The notes: generated from the letters alone by a model not told the origin. 53,762 nt of DNA from Candolleomyces eurysporus (GCA_027579435.1 JANBPK010001079.1:1-53762), one strand, 5' to 3'. Shown: positions 1 through 11,546, counted from the stretch's first letter. Numbers and translations are program-made.

Positions 1-735
1 TTTGCGTATGCTGTTTGCGTATCTATACAGCGTTTCCGCGTTGTCAATGATGAAGTCTCGAAAAGCGACATGGTCTTCGAGATCTTCTGATATGGCAGGA
101 GAAGTAAGGGCCAGTACCGCGCCTTTTGTCGAATCTTGAGGGCATCGAAACACAAAGGAAGGGTGACTGGGATGCCTCCTCCAGTGTCAACAGAGCTAGC
201 CGGATAGCGGTGAGGTCTGTGTACTCACTGGCTGTTTGGTAGCTTCTTTGTCGATGCGCCAACTACAACGGTCTCGTTTTGTGGCCATGCCAGCTTCCGG
301 GTCACCGCAAGCGATGGAGGCGTGTATTCTTCCCCATGTAAGAAAGCCTGTATCAAAGCTTGATCTCTCGAGTAATGGGAGATTATCTTGAATGAATCTG
401 GGGCACTATAGATTCCAAAATGCCCGGGAGCAACAACCACTGGACTGGCGGTGTCATCTTGCCCGTAAGGTTTTTGAGGTTCAGGCCGCCAGCACGCCAA
501 TCCGCTTTGTGCCACTCGCATGCGGCGAACATATACCTCGGGCCTAGTTGCCGTCGAAGACTCCGATAATTCGTGGTCCAAATCCTTAAATGACGACTGA
601 AGTGACATACTCCATCAGCTCACTGGTTAACGGTCGGAATACATACTCACGATGCGGGTTTGGGAGAAGTTCTTCCATATGATTGACCGTAACAGAAACC
701 AAAGACTGCAGGTTCTCTGAGAGAAATACTTTGAA
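1..735 (-). CDS. Unrecognised protein, 3'-partial
   Basis: Coding signal runs off the left edge. From the 5' side, exons appear to end at 643, then 596-229, then 178 to beyond position 1. The junctions (GTATTC donor at 642, CAG acceptor at 597; GTGAGT at 228, GAG acceptor at 179) keep one frame open. The last visible exon encodes a hydrophilic stretch with FRDFI and AETLYRYAN, typical of a helical soluble domain. The 5' exon (about 643-735, containing HMEELLPNP) is in a different frame from the ATG-led reading frame at 926-627, so either an upstream intron was missed or the gene is damaged. I do not recognise the family. The start is undetermined. Confidence 0.4.
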
Positions 736-1619
736 GGCGCCGCATTATGAGGGGCTGCCAGTGGAGGATTGCGCAAGTTCACATTTGTTGCAGAAATGCT
801 GTAGTTGACGATGTTACTGTCAGAGTGGAAGTCACGGCCTGCCGTTTGAAACTCTGTATCTCGGACTACCTGTTGGTGGGGGTGGGGGAGTATGTTTGTC
901 ACTGTGCTGCCTCGTTCGTTCGCCATTGCACTGCCAATGCCAAGTGAAGGGCAGGCAATATGGGAAGAGTTTGAGACGTGGAAAGCTGTGTGTTGAGCGA
1001 TGTTTTATAGATGAAGCTGTGAAGCCATGAGGGTACTCGCGCACGCATGCCGAGTTGCGGGGCGGAAACCAATTGGTGGTCCTGAGTTACACACAAAACT
1101 GAATAGCCTCTATCCCAGCTGGGTCTTGCCACCACACCTGAACCTAAACATAGACTCCAATTGGGTTCCGCCCCTCAACTCGGCATGCGCAAGTACCCTC
1201 ATGGCTTCACAGCCTTTTGGCCGTGTCAATATTAATGATGCCAGCGGATACATGTGAAGACACAGTGATCCTTGGTCTCTGTCTGAGGGTCAGTGAAACG
1301 CCAGGATGGCCAGCCCGTGCCTGACGGCCCAGAAGGGCGGTAGTCTGGTGAGCGTCACTCATGTAACGGGGCGCTGCATCGGAGCGCGCGTCGGGAAAAG
1401 CGCCTTGATCCCAACACCGCGAAGAACGCAGCGTGCCACAGTGGATTCTCAGAATGTTCACCATAGTTCACGACATGGGTATGCATATACGGAAGGAGGA
1501 GCTGGGGTCTCATAGAAGCAAAGTAAAGTATACCATATATTACAACCCGCGAACAGAGACATGCCTCAACGAACTACTTCAGAAAAACCTGAAGCTGCCG
1601 CGCAAAAACGAATTAAGGA
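736..1619. other. Gap with foldback repeat, no clear gene
   Basis: Apart from a possible 5' exon of the left-edge gene (an ATG-led frame ends near 735) and the inverted repeat at 1016-1213, I see no convincing coding region. Short frames here lack splice continuity or family motifs. Confidence 0.5.
1016..1213. repeat. Foldback repeat with arms of about 57-61 bp
   Basis: The left arm (1016-1076) and the right arm (1157-1213) are near-perfect reverse complements. They share GCTGTGAAGCCATGAGGGTA at the outer end and CCAATTGG at the inner end. The differences are a few substitutions and one 4-base indel. An 80-base spacer separates them. The layout resembles a MITE or foldback element. No obvious target-site duplication flanks it, so transposon status is inference. 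Confidence 0.7.
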
Positions 1620-3706
1620 TCAATCAGAATCCGAAATCTCAAGTACATCCTCTTCTGGACCAGGCCTCTGACTTGCATGTGGCTGTCGAGATCTCGATCG
1701 ACTTTGACTGAGCACAGCTAACTCGACTCCACGAACGTTACTGCTGGTACCATTGAGGCCCGCTATACGTCTCCGAACGTGTCTTGTTTCGACGGGCATG
1801 TTCTCCTTGTCGTCTACGTCGTCCTCATCGTCGATTTGCATCCCGTTGTTCTTGTCAGAATCCGAGTCGCTGTCGATGGTGATGATCTCAGCTGGGGGTT
1901 GTCTATTACCTGTCGTAGTTGGAGCTCTAGGTTTACTGCTGCTGCCTGCCCTAGTCGGCTGACTTAGTGGGAATGGCTTTGGCGTCGATTTTGGTGTTGC
2001 TGTCGTCGTCGTCGTCGTCTTAGCCGTTCGAGATTTTGAGCTTGCTTGTGGTCCAGACGTGGTCGCAGCCATCGCTTCCTGCTCAGCATTCTCAAGCATC
2101 CTCAAATCATCGCTCCCCAATACGACGTCATCGTCCATCATACCGTCGAACTCGTCGTCGTCGTCTGTCGGCGGTGGTGGTCGTGGTCTTAGATTGGCAG
2201 CACCAACGACCGTTCGGCCCTTACTTGGGTTTACGATATTCTGTGCATTGAACTCTGGCGCGAGTTGAAGTTTGGAGTTGAGGCTGGGAGGGGCTGCGAA
2301 GATCCGAGGGAAGGCGGTGGTTTCTTGGAGGTCATCGAGGAGGGTTAGTTCCTCTGATGCTCCCGTTGTTGTTTTTGTCGTTGTATCCTTCTTCTTCCCT
2401 TTATTATTGCCATTGGTATTGTTCGTATTCGACGCGTCCCGCTCCATCTCGTCCAATATCGCCCAATCGACGTCCAAATCCGACATCGGAGGAGATGCAT
2501 TTCGTGTAGGAGCGGTTTGGCGGAGAGTAGGAGAGAGCGCCATTGACGATGCTAAATTAGTGTTGGATGGACCAGCGGTTGAAGTACTGTGGAAGTAGGG
2601 AGAAGTGGATGAAAGCTGGCTGCGTGAAACGGACGGGAGGAGGGTGCTGGAGGTACTTGGAACGCGTCGGCGACGTGGTTCGAGGTCTTCGTCGTCATTC
2701 CGGGTGGGGAGGGGTGGAGAGGGTGGAGGGGAGATTTCTTGCAGGGGAGCACGGCCGTTTAAACTGGGGGCGCTCCCGCTGGAGGTGGTGGGGGTGGAAT
2801 TGCGCCGGCGGCGTTTTCGTCTGCTTGCTCGGGCATTGGTTCGGGAGGGAGGCTGCAATAGAAAGGTTTGAGGGATATAAGGAGAAGATCGGAAAGGCAA
2901 CCTTACTTCATGCGTTGGCGGAGGTTTTGTCGGAAGTGGTAGCTCGTCAGGGCTTGGAGGTCAGAGTGTCCACCTAGCAAGGTGACATTTTTTGGCTCCA
3001 AATGAGCGACGCCACGAACGACTCTGACATTTTTTAGATGCATCTGGAAGTACGGATTGAGCATCGTTTCGCAAAATGAAAGACGGCGGAGCCTACGCAC
3101 TTTGAATCCAAGAGGCGTTCTAACCAAGCTGAGGTCAGGTAGAGTCCTGTATTCGCAAGCCTTGAAGGAAGTCTTGCCGTCAGAGAGCACGAATGATAGC
3201 ATGCCCCTCGGGTACTTTGGCATAGGTCCTTCGCCCTCAATCTCAATGTCTGCATCCTCTTCTCCTTCACCGTACTCATCCAACCCGGCCTGTATCCTCT
3301 CCTCTCGAGCTTTTCTAATTTGGTCTAGTTGGAAAGCGCTGTGCCCAATCTCTGTGAGAGATGTAATCTCAACTAGTGTTGAAGTAGCCGGGAGAGTGAG
3401 GGTTTTGTTGAAATCGCCAATATCGTGGGGCAGGCCTGTTTCAAGATCCATGGATTCGGATAGGTTGGATTTGAGGAGTTGGTCCTCAATGAGTTCGAAG
3501 AGTTTCGGTGGGTATGGCGGGACTGGGCCCACGCCCGGCTCTTCGATAGCCCATTCATAGCATCCCTGGAGCCATTCCTGATGCAATAAACGATGTTACG
3601 TTAGTTGACTGGCGAGATGGGGTACAATTCTGTTTCGCACACGGTCAACGCGAGGTTTGGGGTACTTTTGGTCGATCCAGTGGAGGATTTCTCTTGGGAC
3701 CGACAT
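1620..3706 (-). CDS. RMI1: RecQ-mediated genome instability protein 1 (RMI1)
   Basis: OB-fold subunit of the RecQ helicase-topoisomerase III-RMI1 complex, which dissolves double Holliday junctions in the nucleus. Inferred exons are 3706-3641, 3577-3101, 3043-2907 and 2820-1620, giving about 626 aa. The N-terminal third shows the RMI1 arrangement: a short helical start, EWLQGCYEWA, then the OB fold with PKYPRGMLSF, RTPLGFK, and LEPKNVTLLGG at the end of the fold. The rest is a low-complexity Ser/Thr/Asp-rich tail ending in EDVLEISDSD, which resembles a SUMO-interacting motif (inference). The intron at 3100-3044 is 57 bp and in frame, so an unspliced read stays open. The final exon may hide further in-frame introns. 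An E2F-like site lies about 30 bp upstream of the start. Confidence 0.85.
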
Positions 3707-3735
3707 GTTGAGTTGAGTTCAGGTTCAAGTTTGGG

Positions 3736-3745
3736 TTTTGGCGCG
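3736..3745. promoter_or_regulatory. E2F/SBF-like G1/S site upstream of RMI1
   Basis: TTTTGGCGCG matches the E2F-type core TTTSSCGC. It is followed by further GCGCGT and CGCGTC repeats at 3746-3770, all within about 65 bp of the RMI1 start codon. The match is seen directly. Cell-cycle control is inference from the known G1/S induction of replication-repair genes in fungi. Confidence 0.35.
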
Positions 3746-3884
3746 TGGCGCGCGTCTTACCGCGTCGCGTCGGGTTCCCATCAGGTGACTCTCGCACTGC
3801 CACATGCTCAGGCCCCTTGAACTAAACGTTGGTGCCAAAGCTCGGAATAAATGGAGCCACGCGTAATCTTCAAGCAGGGTGGGT

Positions 3885-4670
3885 TGAGGCTCTTCAGGTA
3901 GAACCATACATCGTCGCCAAATGGGGCTGCAGAGCTTGACGAAGGGAAGAGATCGCAACGTCTCGTCAGTAAGCATTCCCCTTCGTGCCCATTCCTCACT
4001 CCCACTCTGGAATTTAGGACCTGGATCAATACCCAGAACCTACCGATATTCTTTTCATAAGCTATGTCGAAAGTGCGACACTTTAGTCAGTCGGTCTGGG
4101 ACTTGTACGACGGCACAACCAAAGAGCGCATCGCCCGACAAATCTGGTACATTGTGGCCCAGCTCCGTACCATCGCTCGTCCAGCCCACTTAGAGGGCTT
4201 ATTCTGCTGCGCTGCTGACGGTTCTCTGGTGAGCTCTGACGTTCTTCTTGGCCACGGTAGGAACGATATCCTACCCCTGCTCCTAAACTGAAGCCGTGCG
4301 AGCTCTTACTATATTCTACCGATATGTAAGATTCAATGTCTCTCCTACCGCGACGAGAAGGGCCTCTCCCAAACGCCTCCACGTTCCAATAAGTCTGTCT
4401 TCACCCATGAGCGACATGGCTTTTCGCAACATCTTGGTCGATAAAACTGGTCGGATTTTGGCTTCTGTAGATTGGGAGAATGCTGGATGGTATCCGGATT
4501 ACTGGGAATACGCCAACATGTTGATGTGGATTGGATGTGTTCGATGGATCGTACGAAGCCGGAGCCTTGCGACATACTGGAGTCAAGAAAGCTAGATGCG
4601 TTTTGTTTGGGTGTGGCTGAAACACTGTCAAGCCACTTACCTGGAACGTATGCTCTTTCCACCTTGTGAA
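3885..4670 (+). pseudogene. Aminoglycoside phosphotransferase/choline kinase-like pseudogene
   Basis: Pieces of a fungal APH-family kinase occur in order but in shifting frames. They are PYIVAKWG near 3905-3930; AELDEGKRSQRL; ILFISYVESATL after a probable intron at about 3972-4018; SQSVWDLYDG from about 4084; and the catalytic-loop equivalent DMAFRNILVD with SVDWENAGWYPDYWEY at 4410-4520. Frame changes fall near 3925, at 4079-4084, in the linker around 4405, and again after 4520, where MDRTKPEPCDI reads in another frame. The usual HGD reads as VFTH in one frame and DMAF in the next. With this many breaks the gene is decayed. It lies between RMI1 and the TDP2-like gene, both on the other strand. 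Confidence 0.65.
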
Positions 4671-4734
4671 TGTCGGGAATGTCGGCAGGCTTCTTGAATC
4701 TAGCCAATGTCTTCTCTAAGGATTCATCTACAAG

Positions 4735-5772
4735 CTAATTTACAACGACGCGAACGAACAATCCATAGTGGTCTGAAACCCACGAGGAACCGGCCATTAG
4801 CCCTACCCCTATCCTTTCCATGCTTTCCACCTTCAAGCATCCATTGAAAAGGACCTTATCGAGCCGGCCTGGTGGGAACACTGTGGGAGGTTGGTGCCCC
4901 CAAGTATGCCCCAAGCTCTCGTCCGCCTGCACCTTCCCTTCTTCCGCCTCCTCCTCCCCCTTCGACCCGGACTTCCGCAGCATGATCCAGGCGTCACTGA
5001 GCCCGTTCTTTTCAGCGAGTTGGGCATCCGAAGGCGAGATAGCGTTCATGTCGCCTCCGACCAGTCCACCTGAGATCCCTTGACAAGACAAGAAACTCGA
5101 GATAGACTCCACCTGGTTGGGCCGTACTCTGTCTCCACGTCCCGCGAGCGACTCCAGGTGGGTGTTCCCTATGCGAATCTTGGTCTTCTTGACTTTGGAG
5201 GTCGACTGCGATGAGTCCGTGGCGGTCGAGCTCGGCCAGTCGAGGTCAACGTACAACGAATCCCGCCCCATCTTACTTGAAGGGAACGGAATACGAAAAA
5301 CGGACGTAACAAGTCCGCTAAGAGATTTCGGAACGAGCGTCAGCGTGCCGTACGAATTATTCTTGTCCCAGTTTGCTGGAGTCGTGTCGGTGATGCAATA
5401 CACGTCGCGAATGAATGGACTGGAGAGGAGGGTGGGGAAACAGGAGGTGTGGACTTCCTGCAGAAGAACAATTGTGGGCGGTGAATCGACCCAGGAAAGC
5501 AACTCTTCGAGATGGGATAACGCTGTTTGCAATCGGAGGATAGGCAGAGGACCGGCAAAGTCAATGTTCCATGTTAGGACGCCAAATGTTGTAACCGAGT
5601 CAACAGAGGTGTTAGAAACACTGGACTTGACCGGCCGCCATGTACCAGTATCTAAGTCAAAACTAGACAGTGACTGGAACAATGGGCGCGGATGTAGTGA
5701 CTGGGGCACTGGGATTTGGTTTTTGCCACCAAGAAGCCTGTGCAGTGCTGAGAATATGGAAGTCATGTCCAT
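4735..5772 (-). CDS. TDP2-like endonuclease/exonuclease/phosphatase protein
   Basis: Mg-dependent phosphodiesterase of the EEP superfamily, closest in layout to tyrosyl-DNA phosphodiesterase 2, which releases trapped topoisomerase II from DNA 5' ends. Single exon, 345 aa from the ATG at 5772; the frame continues upstream but contains an N at 5806 and no better start. All EEP motifs are visible in order: LTWNID, LLQEVH, GNTHLES, VGGDMNAI and SDHYGL near the C-terminus. A short Lys/Ser/Thr stretch lies between the central strands. A general EEP phosphatase or nuclease role is the alternative. It diverges from the SERINC gene, with 424 bp between the starts. Confidence 0.8.
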   Translation of the reverse strand: MDMTSIFSALHRLLGGKNQIPVPQSLHPRPLFQSLSSFDLDTGTWRPVKSSVSNTSVDSVTTFGVLTWNIDFAGPLPILRLQTALSHLEELLSWVDSPPTIVLLQEVHTSCFPTLLSSPFIRDVYCITDTTPANWDKNNSYGTLTLVPKSLSGLVTSVFRIPFPSSKMGRDSLYVDLDWPSSTATDSSQSTSKVKKTKIRIGNTHLESLAGRGDRVRPNQVESISSFLSCQGISGGLVGGDMNAISPSDAQLAEKNGLSDAWIMLRKSGSKGEEEAEEGKVQADESLGHTWGHQPPTVFPPGRLDKVLFNGCLKVESMERIGVGLMAGSSWVSDHYGLFVRVVVN

Positions 5773-6196
5773 GTCGAATAAATTATTTTTGAAGATTTTG
5801 CATCGNTTTTTTGTTTGAAGGAAGCGGAGGCTGCGGACGGAGCACAACTCAAAAATTGCCGAGATGGCCCCTATTTCCCAATTATGGCGATTCACGGCTA
5901 CCTTTACCTCTATTGCTTCGCTGTATATCCAATGTATATCATTCGCTGTAGGATCGCGCACGTAACACATTTTGAAAACACTCCAGCGCGCCGTCCAGAC
6001 TCACACACAGCTAACACGGGAATTGGCTACAGGACGAGGTATCAATCGCTACCTCCAACTTCTTGGTGCAGACCGATGGGTGATCAACTCACGGACCGGA
6101 ACCGCTCCGAGGCCAACACTGCCACAAGCAGGCTGTTGACCTCAGCACCCAGGCGCCGGCCTCGTCTCGACTACACCTACCACCACCATCCTCAAC
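5773..6196. promoter_or_regulatory. Shared upstream region of TDP2-like and SERINC genes
   Basis: No gene is seen. The two flanking genes diverge from here, so both promoters should lie in these 424 bases. I see no clear TATA box. One ambiguous base is at 5806. Confidence 0.4.
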
Positions 6197-8114
6197 ATGG
6201 GCATCCTATTATCCCTGCCCATAGCCGGCGGGCTGACGACCGTAGCATCTTCATGTCTTGCCGGTATAGCATTTTGCTTTACTTCGACTGCTGGTGAGTG
6301 CAATATTGTCCTAGGGGCTAGTCGGAGTACTAACGGAAACCGCAGCCTCCATGTTCTTCAAGTCATGCAACTGCAATTCTTCTATTGCAACTCGAGTTGG
6401 ATTTGCTGTGAGGCTCATACTCTAGTCTTGAAAACTTCCAGGCTAATTGGCGGTGTTTCCAGATCATCTTCATATTGAACTCGATACTGGCCTGGGTCAT
6501 GAAGACGGATGCCGTTGCCAAACTGATCAAGAAATGGAGTATGGATTATATCAAGATGGAGTGTGCGGAAGGGAAGTGCTATGGAGTTTTAGCTGTGCGT
6601 GTTTTCTCGTCTACTACCCTTCGACTTTCCTGACACCGAGCAGGTCCATCGAATCTGTTTCGCTCTGTCCCTATTCCATCTCATCCTGAGTGCCCTTCTC
6701 ATTGGAGTCAAGACCACGAAAGAGAAACGTGCTGAAATCCAGAATGGGTACGTCCTCTGTCCCGTCCCTGTGAGCCAAGCATCTCATGATTGCGTAGTTG
6801 GTGGGGACCCAAAGTCCTCGTCTGGCTCATCCTCATGGTCGTGTCGTTCTTTATTCCCAACGGCTTCTTCATGTTCTGGGGCAACTACGTCTCTCTCATC
6901 GGTGCTACCATATTTATCCTCCTCGGCCTCGTTCTCCTCGTCGACTTTGCGCACTCCTGGAGCGAAACCTGCTTAGAGAATTGGGAAAATTCGTCTTCCA
7001 ATCTCTGGCAATGGATTCTCATCGGTTCTACAGCAGCCATGTACGCCTTCACTATCACCCTCACAGGCCTACTTTACGGTTTCTTCGCTGGATCCGGATG
7101 CAGCCTGAACAAGTTCTTCATCTCGTTCAATCTCGCTTTGTGCATCCTTGTCACCATCATGTGCGTCCACCCTGTCATTCAGGAATACAACCCCCGGTCT
7201 GGATTGGCGCAGTCATCCATGGTGGCGGCGTATTGCACGTACCTGGTTGTGTCGGCTGTCAGCAATCACACCCACGAAACAGCGAAATGTAACCCGTTGA
7301 GGGACGGAAAGACGACGCAGAAGGCTGTGCTCGTCCTTGGAGGGGTGTTTACGTTCTTGGCGATTGCATATTCGACGACAAGGGCTGCTACGCAGAGTCG
7401 AGCGCTTGTGGGGAATAATAAGAAGGCTGCAAAGGTTCAGTTGCCGGTGGATGATGGGCATGCGGAGATGAACTATGTGACGGTGCAGCCCGGGAGGACG
7501 GATTCCCCTAGGTATCAGGCGATGCTTGCTGCTGTTGAGGCTGGGTGAGTGAAGAAACCGTTTTGGTATGCGTGTCCTGATGTACTCCCAATAGGGCTAT
7601 TCCTGCCTCGGCGCTCCAGCAGTGGGATGATGACGATGATGAAGAAGAGGTCATGGGCGAAGAGCGGGATGACGAGAAGACTGGACTTCGGTATAACGTA
7701 CGTTCTCTTCTTCTTGAATTACCCCTTGTCTGGCCATCTGAAGATATTCTAGTATTCCTGGTTCCACATCATCTTCAGCATCGCTTCGATGTACGTTGCG
7801 ATGCTCTTGACAGATTGGTAAGTCTATTCTACTCATCCCACTTCATATATCAGCGCATTGAATGCGATAAAAAATAGGAATGTCGTCAACACGAAGGGCC
7901 CAGATGATAGCGTTTACATTGGACGCTCGGAAGTGGCGATGTGGATGAGGATTGTATCGAGCTGGGTTTGCATGTTTTTGTATATCTGGAGTCTAGTTGC
8001 TCCTGCCCTGTTCCCTGATCGGTGAGTTGATCGTTTACCTCCTACTTCTTTCGCAGCCATGTGCGCAGAAGACAGAAGCTGATCCATCTTTTTTACAGTT
8101 TTAGTGATTACTGA
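6197..8114 (+). CDS. TMS1: SERINC/TMS1-family membrane protein
   Basis: Multi-pass membrane protein of the serine incorporator family (yeast Tms1), with roles linked to phosphatidylserine/sphingolipid composition and lipid scrambling. Nine exons: 6197-6293, 6346-6407, 6463-6594, 6644-6747, 6798-7544, 7595-7697, 7753-7817, 7878-8021 and 8099-8114, giving 489 aa. Family marks are the N-terminal Cys cluster SCNCNSS, IILNSILAWVM-type helices, HSWSETCLENWE in the middle, and a C-terminal YSWFHIIFS plus SSWVCMFLYIWSLVAP. About ten hydrophobic segments are visible. An acidic DDDDDEEEV cytosolic loop precedes the last two helices. All junctions are GT-AG and phases agree. The last exon encodes only five residues. 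Confidence 0.93.
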
Positions 8115-9550
8115 TTCTTATGTTGTTGTACTCTTGTATATCTTCCATCTTTCATCCTCGTGGGATGACTATTGCGGACAAGTAATTACCGAGCTGCTAT
8201 CATTATACCTCACCCTTGTTTCTACAGTGGGATACTAGGACCTATTGACGTCTGTTGTCGATGTTGTGGTCGAAGACCAGGTGGGGTGCAGACCAACAGT
8301 GCTTTACCCGACGTTTTCAGCCTCTACCGCTGAGTCTTCTGCGTACAATGAAACACAGCGCGCAATGCCTCCAACGCCTTCCACCTGTCGCTCTCCCGAG
8401 GTTCTTCTCGGCGGAATGAGATCCTCGGAAGAGGAATCGCATTCTCATCCGTCAGCGTGAAATCCGGCTCATAGGGAGTTGCTTAACCAGCTCACCTCAT
8501 TACTCATTCAACATGATCAGCGCTGCTCGAAGGACTTATGTAGTGTCTTCCCTCATTACCGTGATGGTTCCCAAGGGTGAATGGCCACGCTGGGTATGAG
8601 GGGAAAGAGATGGATGGATTAGGGGTACCACTTCCTTGTTTAGTGAGACCAAGCTCCACCAAACAACGTAACAAACGGCGTTCGTTCGCAACGCGGCCGT
8701 CATTCCGGTCGCCCCAGCGCTCCTTGGACGCCCCGTCTTAGCCCCAACTCGAAGCCATTCTCTAAGGGGACGTTCAAACCGAGTCTGGAGGTCTGTCGGA
8801 ATCTGGGCGCATGTATCTCGGTCAATCAGTGCTCGTCGACGCGGTTGACAACGCAGAGCCTCAGGATACTTTGTTTGACAAGTTATGATCCTTCTGAGCT
8901 CTCGGTAAGTCAGGTCCATCTACCATTCGCATCTGACATCATATCACTCAGTGTCAGATTTACGCGCTAAGTTTGTTCGTATCGCTCTGTGTAAATTGAG
9001 TCTGTCATCTCCTGGAGGCACGGAGCTGTCAGGAAACTGGGGCATGTGAACCCACGATTCCCGCATCGTCTATACATATCCATGCCATTGTCACTGGGCG
9101 ACGGAAAACTCCTCAGCAGAGTTCGTCGCAGGAATCGTAGAAGAGTGATTTTTCCATAGAACCAGAGTCCTCAAAAGGCAGCCTAGAGGACGCCCTAACG
9201 TCAGCTTGACGACCGTCTCCTCAACGCAGTCTGTGCAACCCATCTTTGATAACCCTGAAGCGGATGTTTTCCGTCGAAGCTTCTCAACAGTACCTCCCAG
9301 AAACACCGGAGGTCCGAAGTGACGTTAACACCGTTCTTGGATCAGATCACTCTTCATTTCGTGGCCCTTCTTAAATACCCGCCGTCGCCATGTCGAGTTC
9401 TCTTTTCCCCAGCCAGCGTGTCTTGCAGCTGCTTGTCGGTCCTCCTGGGCTGAATTCGTCTCTCTTTTCTTAAACTAGTTCGGTCCACTGAACGTCACTG
9501 GTTGATTGATCAATCGTCTTGAGGACGATTGCTTTTCGCGTATTCTTTCC
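8115..9550. other. Intergenic, no recognised gene
   Basis: Separates SERINC from the DUF6533 gene. A frame at about 9181-9321 ending ...VPPRNTGGPK reads like a possible terminal exon, but nothing upstream joins to it. An ATG near 9390 opens a 27-codon frame that I could not connect to the DUF6533 gene. Confidence 0.4.
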
Positions 9551-11341
9551 ATGTCGGCGACATTGGTGGCGAGGGTGGTGGAGAAACAAAATGCAGACAT
9601 TTTGTCGGTGAAGGCATCGTACGTCACTTCATTCTCGGTCTCGTAGGGTGAAATTAAAACGGTTTCGCTAGTTTTCATACCCAGTATATCGTCATCGCCG
9701 CTCTGAGTAGGCTTTACCTATCTTCCTCAATTCCTCAGCTCAGTGCGATGCTAACACCATTCTTCACCAGCCGTTTTGCTCTACGACTATGTTTTGACAT
9801 TTCTTGATGAAGTCAACTGGATTTGGCGGGCCTCGAACAAGCGCAATTCAACAATCGTTTTATATTTCATGATTCGTTACTTCACCATCCTTTCTATCCC
9901 GATCGTTATAATCCAATACTTCTGGCAGAACACCGACCCAGAACGGCTCAAGGTGAGTAGATGACAAACTCATTTACACGTCTTCATCGCGCTGACTCAA
10001 GGTTACTTCATAACACTAGACGTACGTAGACCGTTTTGCCATCCGTTGACTTTCAAGATGAAACGTTGCCTTAGATGTCTTGCCGTGAACAAGGTGCACT
10101 ACTACGTCATCGTCTTCTCGCAGGTTATCGTTGCCGGTATGTCGTTCTCAGTTCCTGGCGTTTCTCTTGCCATTCTCATCAACGAAACTAGCCGTCCTCA
10201 TCTTGCGAGCCTACGCATTATATGGAAAGAGTCGTCGGGTACTCGCATTGACATGCGTAATCACTCTTGTTGCTGCAAGTTTGGCCATCGTATGTCCAGC
10301 CAACGGCGTCCAGCTACATGTTTCCCTGACTACACTCTTCCAATTCTATTTTTCCAGTGGTCCGTGGCTACTGCTCCAACGCCGGTCTACACTCCAGACG
10401 ACCTGTTGTTCAAGGGAACTTGTATACTTCCAACTTACCTCCCGACGTGAGTCTCGGATATAGTTATGTCTGCTCTGAATCTTGAGCACTAACGACCTTC
10501 GATAGCGTCGAGAGTATGTTCTACCCTTTATATGCTGAACGAACAGGCCCTCACTTGATTATGAACCCAAGGATACATGTCCTCCATAATCGTTGCTATG
10601 ATCCTCGAGCTCGTGATCTTCGCTCTGATCGTATGCAAGTCCATTCAACATATGAAGAGCCGTTCCGTTATCTTGGAGGTTCTGCTTAGAGACGGTGAGC
10701 TTGCGTTTCTAGCAACATAACTTCTTTACGTTTACTGAGAATCCTCGGATATAGGGCTCTTCTACTTCGCGTACGTCGGTTCCTTGGATGAGTGCTCATC
10801 TCCGAATGCTTAGCAATTTTTACGAACAGTGTGGTTATGTTGGCGCATTTTGGTGTCGTCCTTTCGTATTACGTGCGTGGTCTATTTTTCGTGGTAAAGA
10901 GGTTGCTGACAGTCGTATACACAGCTCCCTAAGGTACATCCCATCGAAACGACCGTGATGCTTGCTCGATCTGACTCAACTCTTTAGGACGCTTGGAGGG
11001 GCAACTTTGCCACACTAGCCAACTGGTGAGACTTCCTAACAATTCCAATGGTCTCTGGATTCTGACGCCTACCATTGCAAAGCTTGAACTCAGCCCTGAT
11101 CAGCAGACTGATTCTTCACCTGCGCAATCCTGCTCTGAATCCAGAGTATCAAGGAACAACTCAGGCAACTCAGGGAATCCTTTCGACTGTCGTCGTCACT
11201 GACAGTCGAGATGATTCTACCCAATTGCAAGGCACCTGGAATTTGAATGGAGAGTCGAAAACTTGGGATTCCTCTGGCAGTTACTCGTCTTCTGGTAGTT
11301 ACACGTTCGACCTCGAGAGTAGAGCGGATTCAAGGGTGTAG
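9551..11341 (+). CDS. DUF6533-domain multi-pass membrane protein
   Basis: Mushroom-specific membrane protein family with an N-terminal DUF6533 domain. The function is unknown, although the seven-helix look suggests a receptor-like topology. Thirteen exons: 9551-9607, 9685-9706, 9771-9952, 10058-10136, 10192-10289, 10358-10446, 10506-10513, 10572-10694, 10755-10770, 10830-10872, 10925-10933, 10988-11025 and 11083-11341. Together they give 340 aa with consistent phases. The family core is LLYDYVLTFLDEVNWIWR at residues 27-44, followed by VLILRAYALYGKSRR. The C-tail is Ser/Gly/Thr-rich and hydrophilic. Several exons are tiny (8, 9, 16 and 22 bp). The intron at 9953-10057 could instead hide a micro-exon. 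The last 50 bases were copied to about 16691-16741 in the downstream duplication. Confidence 0.82.
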
Positions 11342-11546
11342 ATTTGTGGTTGTTCGTTGGTTGACTTGATGTGCAACCAACGTTTGAATGCAGTGCAGCC
11401 TCGAAAAATACTGATGTGTTGTATTATACCCTGTATCGATAAGAAGTCTTGTATTATAGGTATCCTCGCTCTTAGAACCACCCCTACACTGGATTCCGCT
11501 AGTTAGGCCCGGCTGGTGTGGGCCTCAACTCAGGACCTCAAGGCTC

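Noticed and set aside
2567..2977. Plus-strand frames opposite the RMI1 tail
   Set aside because: Low-complexity Ser/Thr/Asp codons on the minus strand leave long open shadows on the other strand.
5117..5818. A 233-codon plus-strand reading frame
   Set aside because: It lies wholly antisense to the TDP2-like gene, whose motifs are clear. It has no family features and contains an N.
8536..8919. A 127-codon minus-strand frame downstream of SERINC
   Set aside because: No hydrophobic core, motif or splice continuity; composition looks random.
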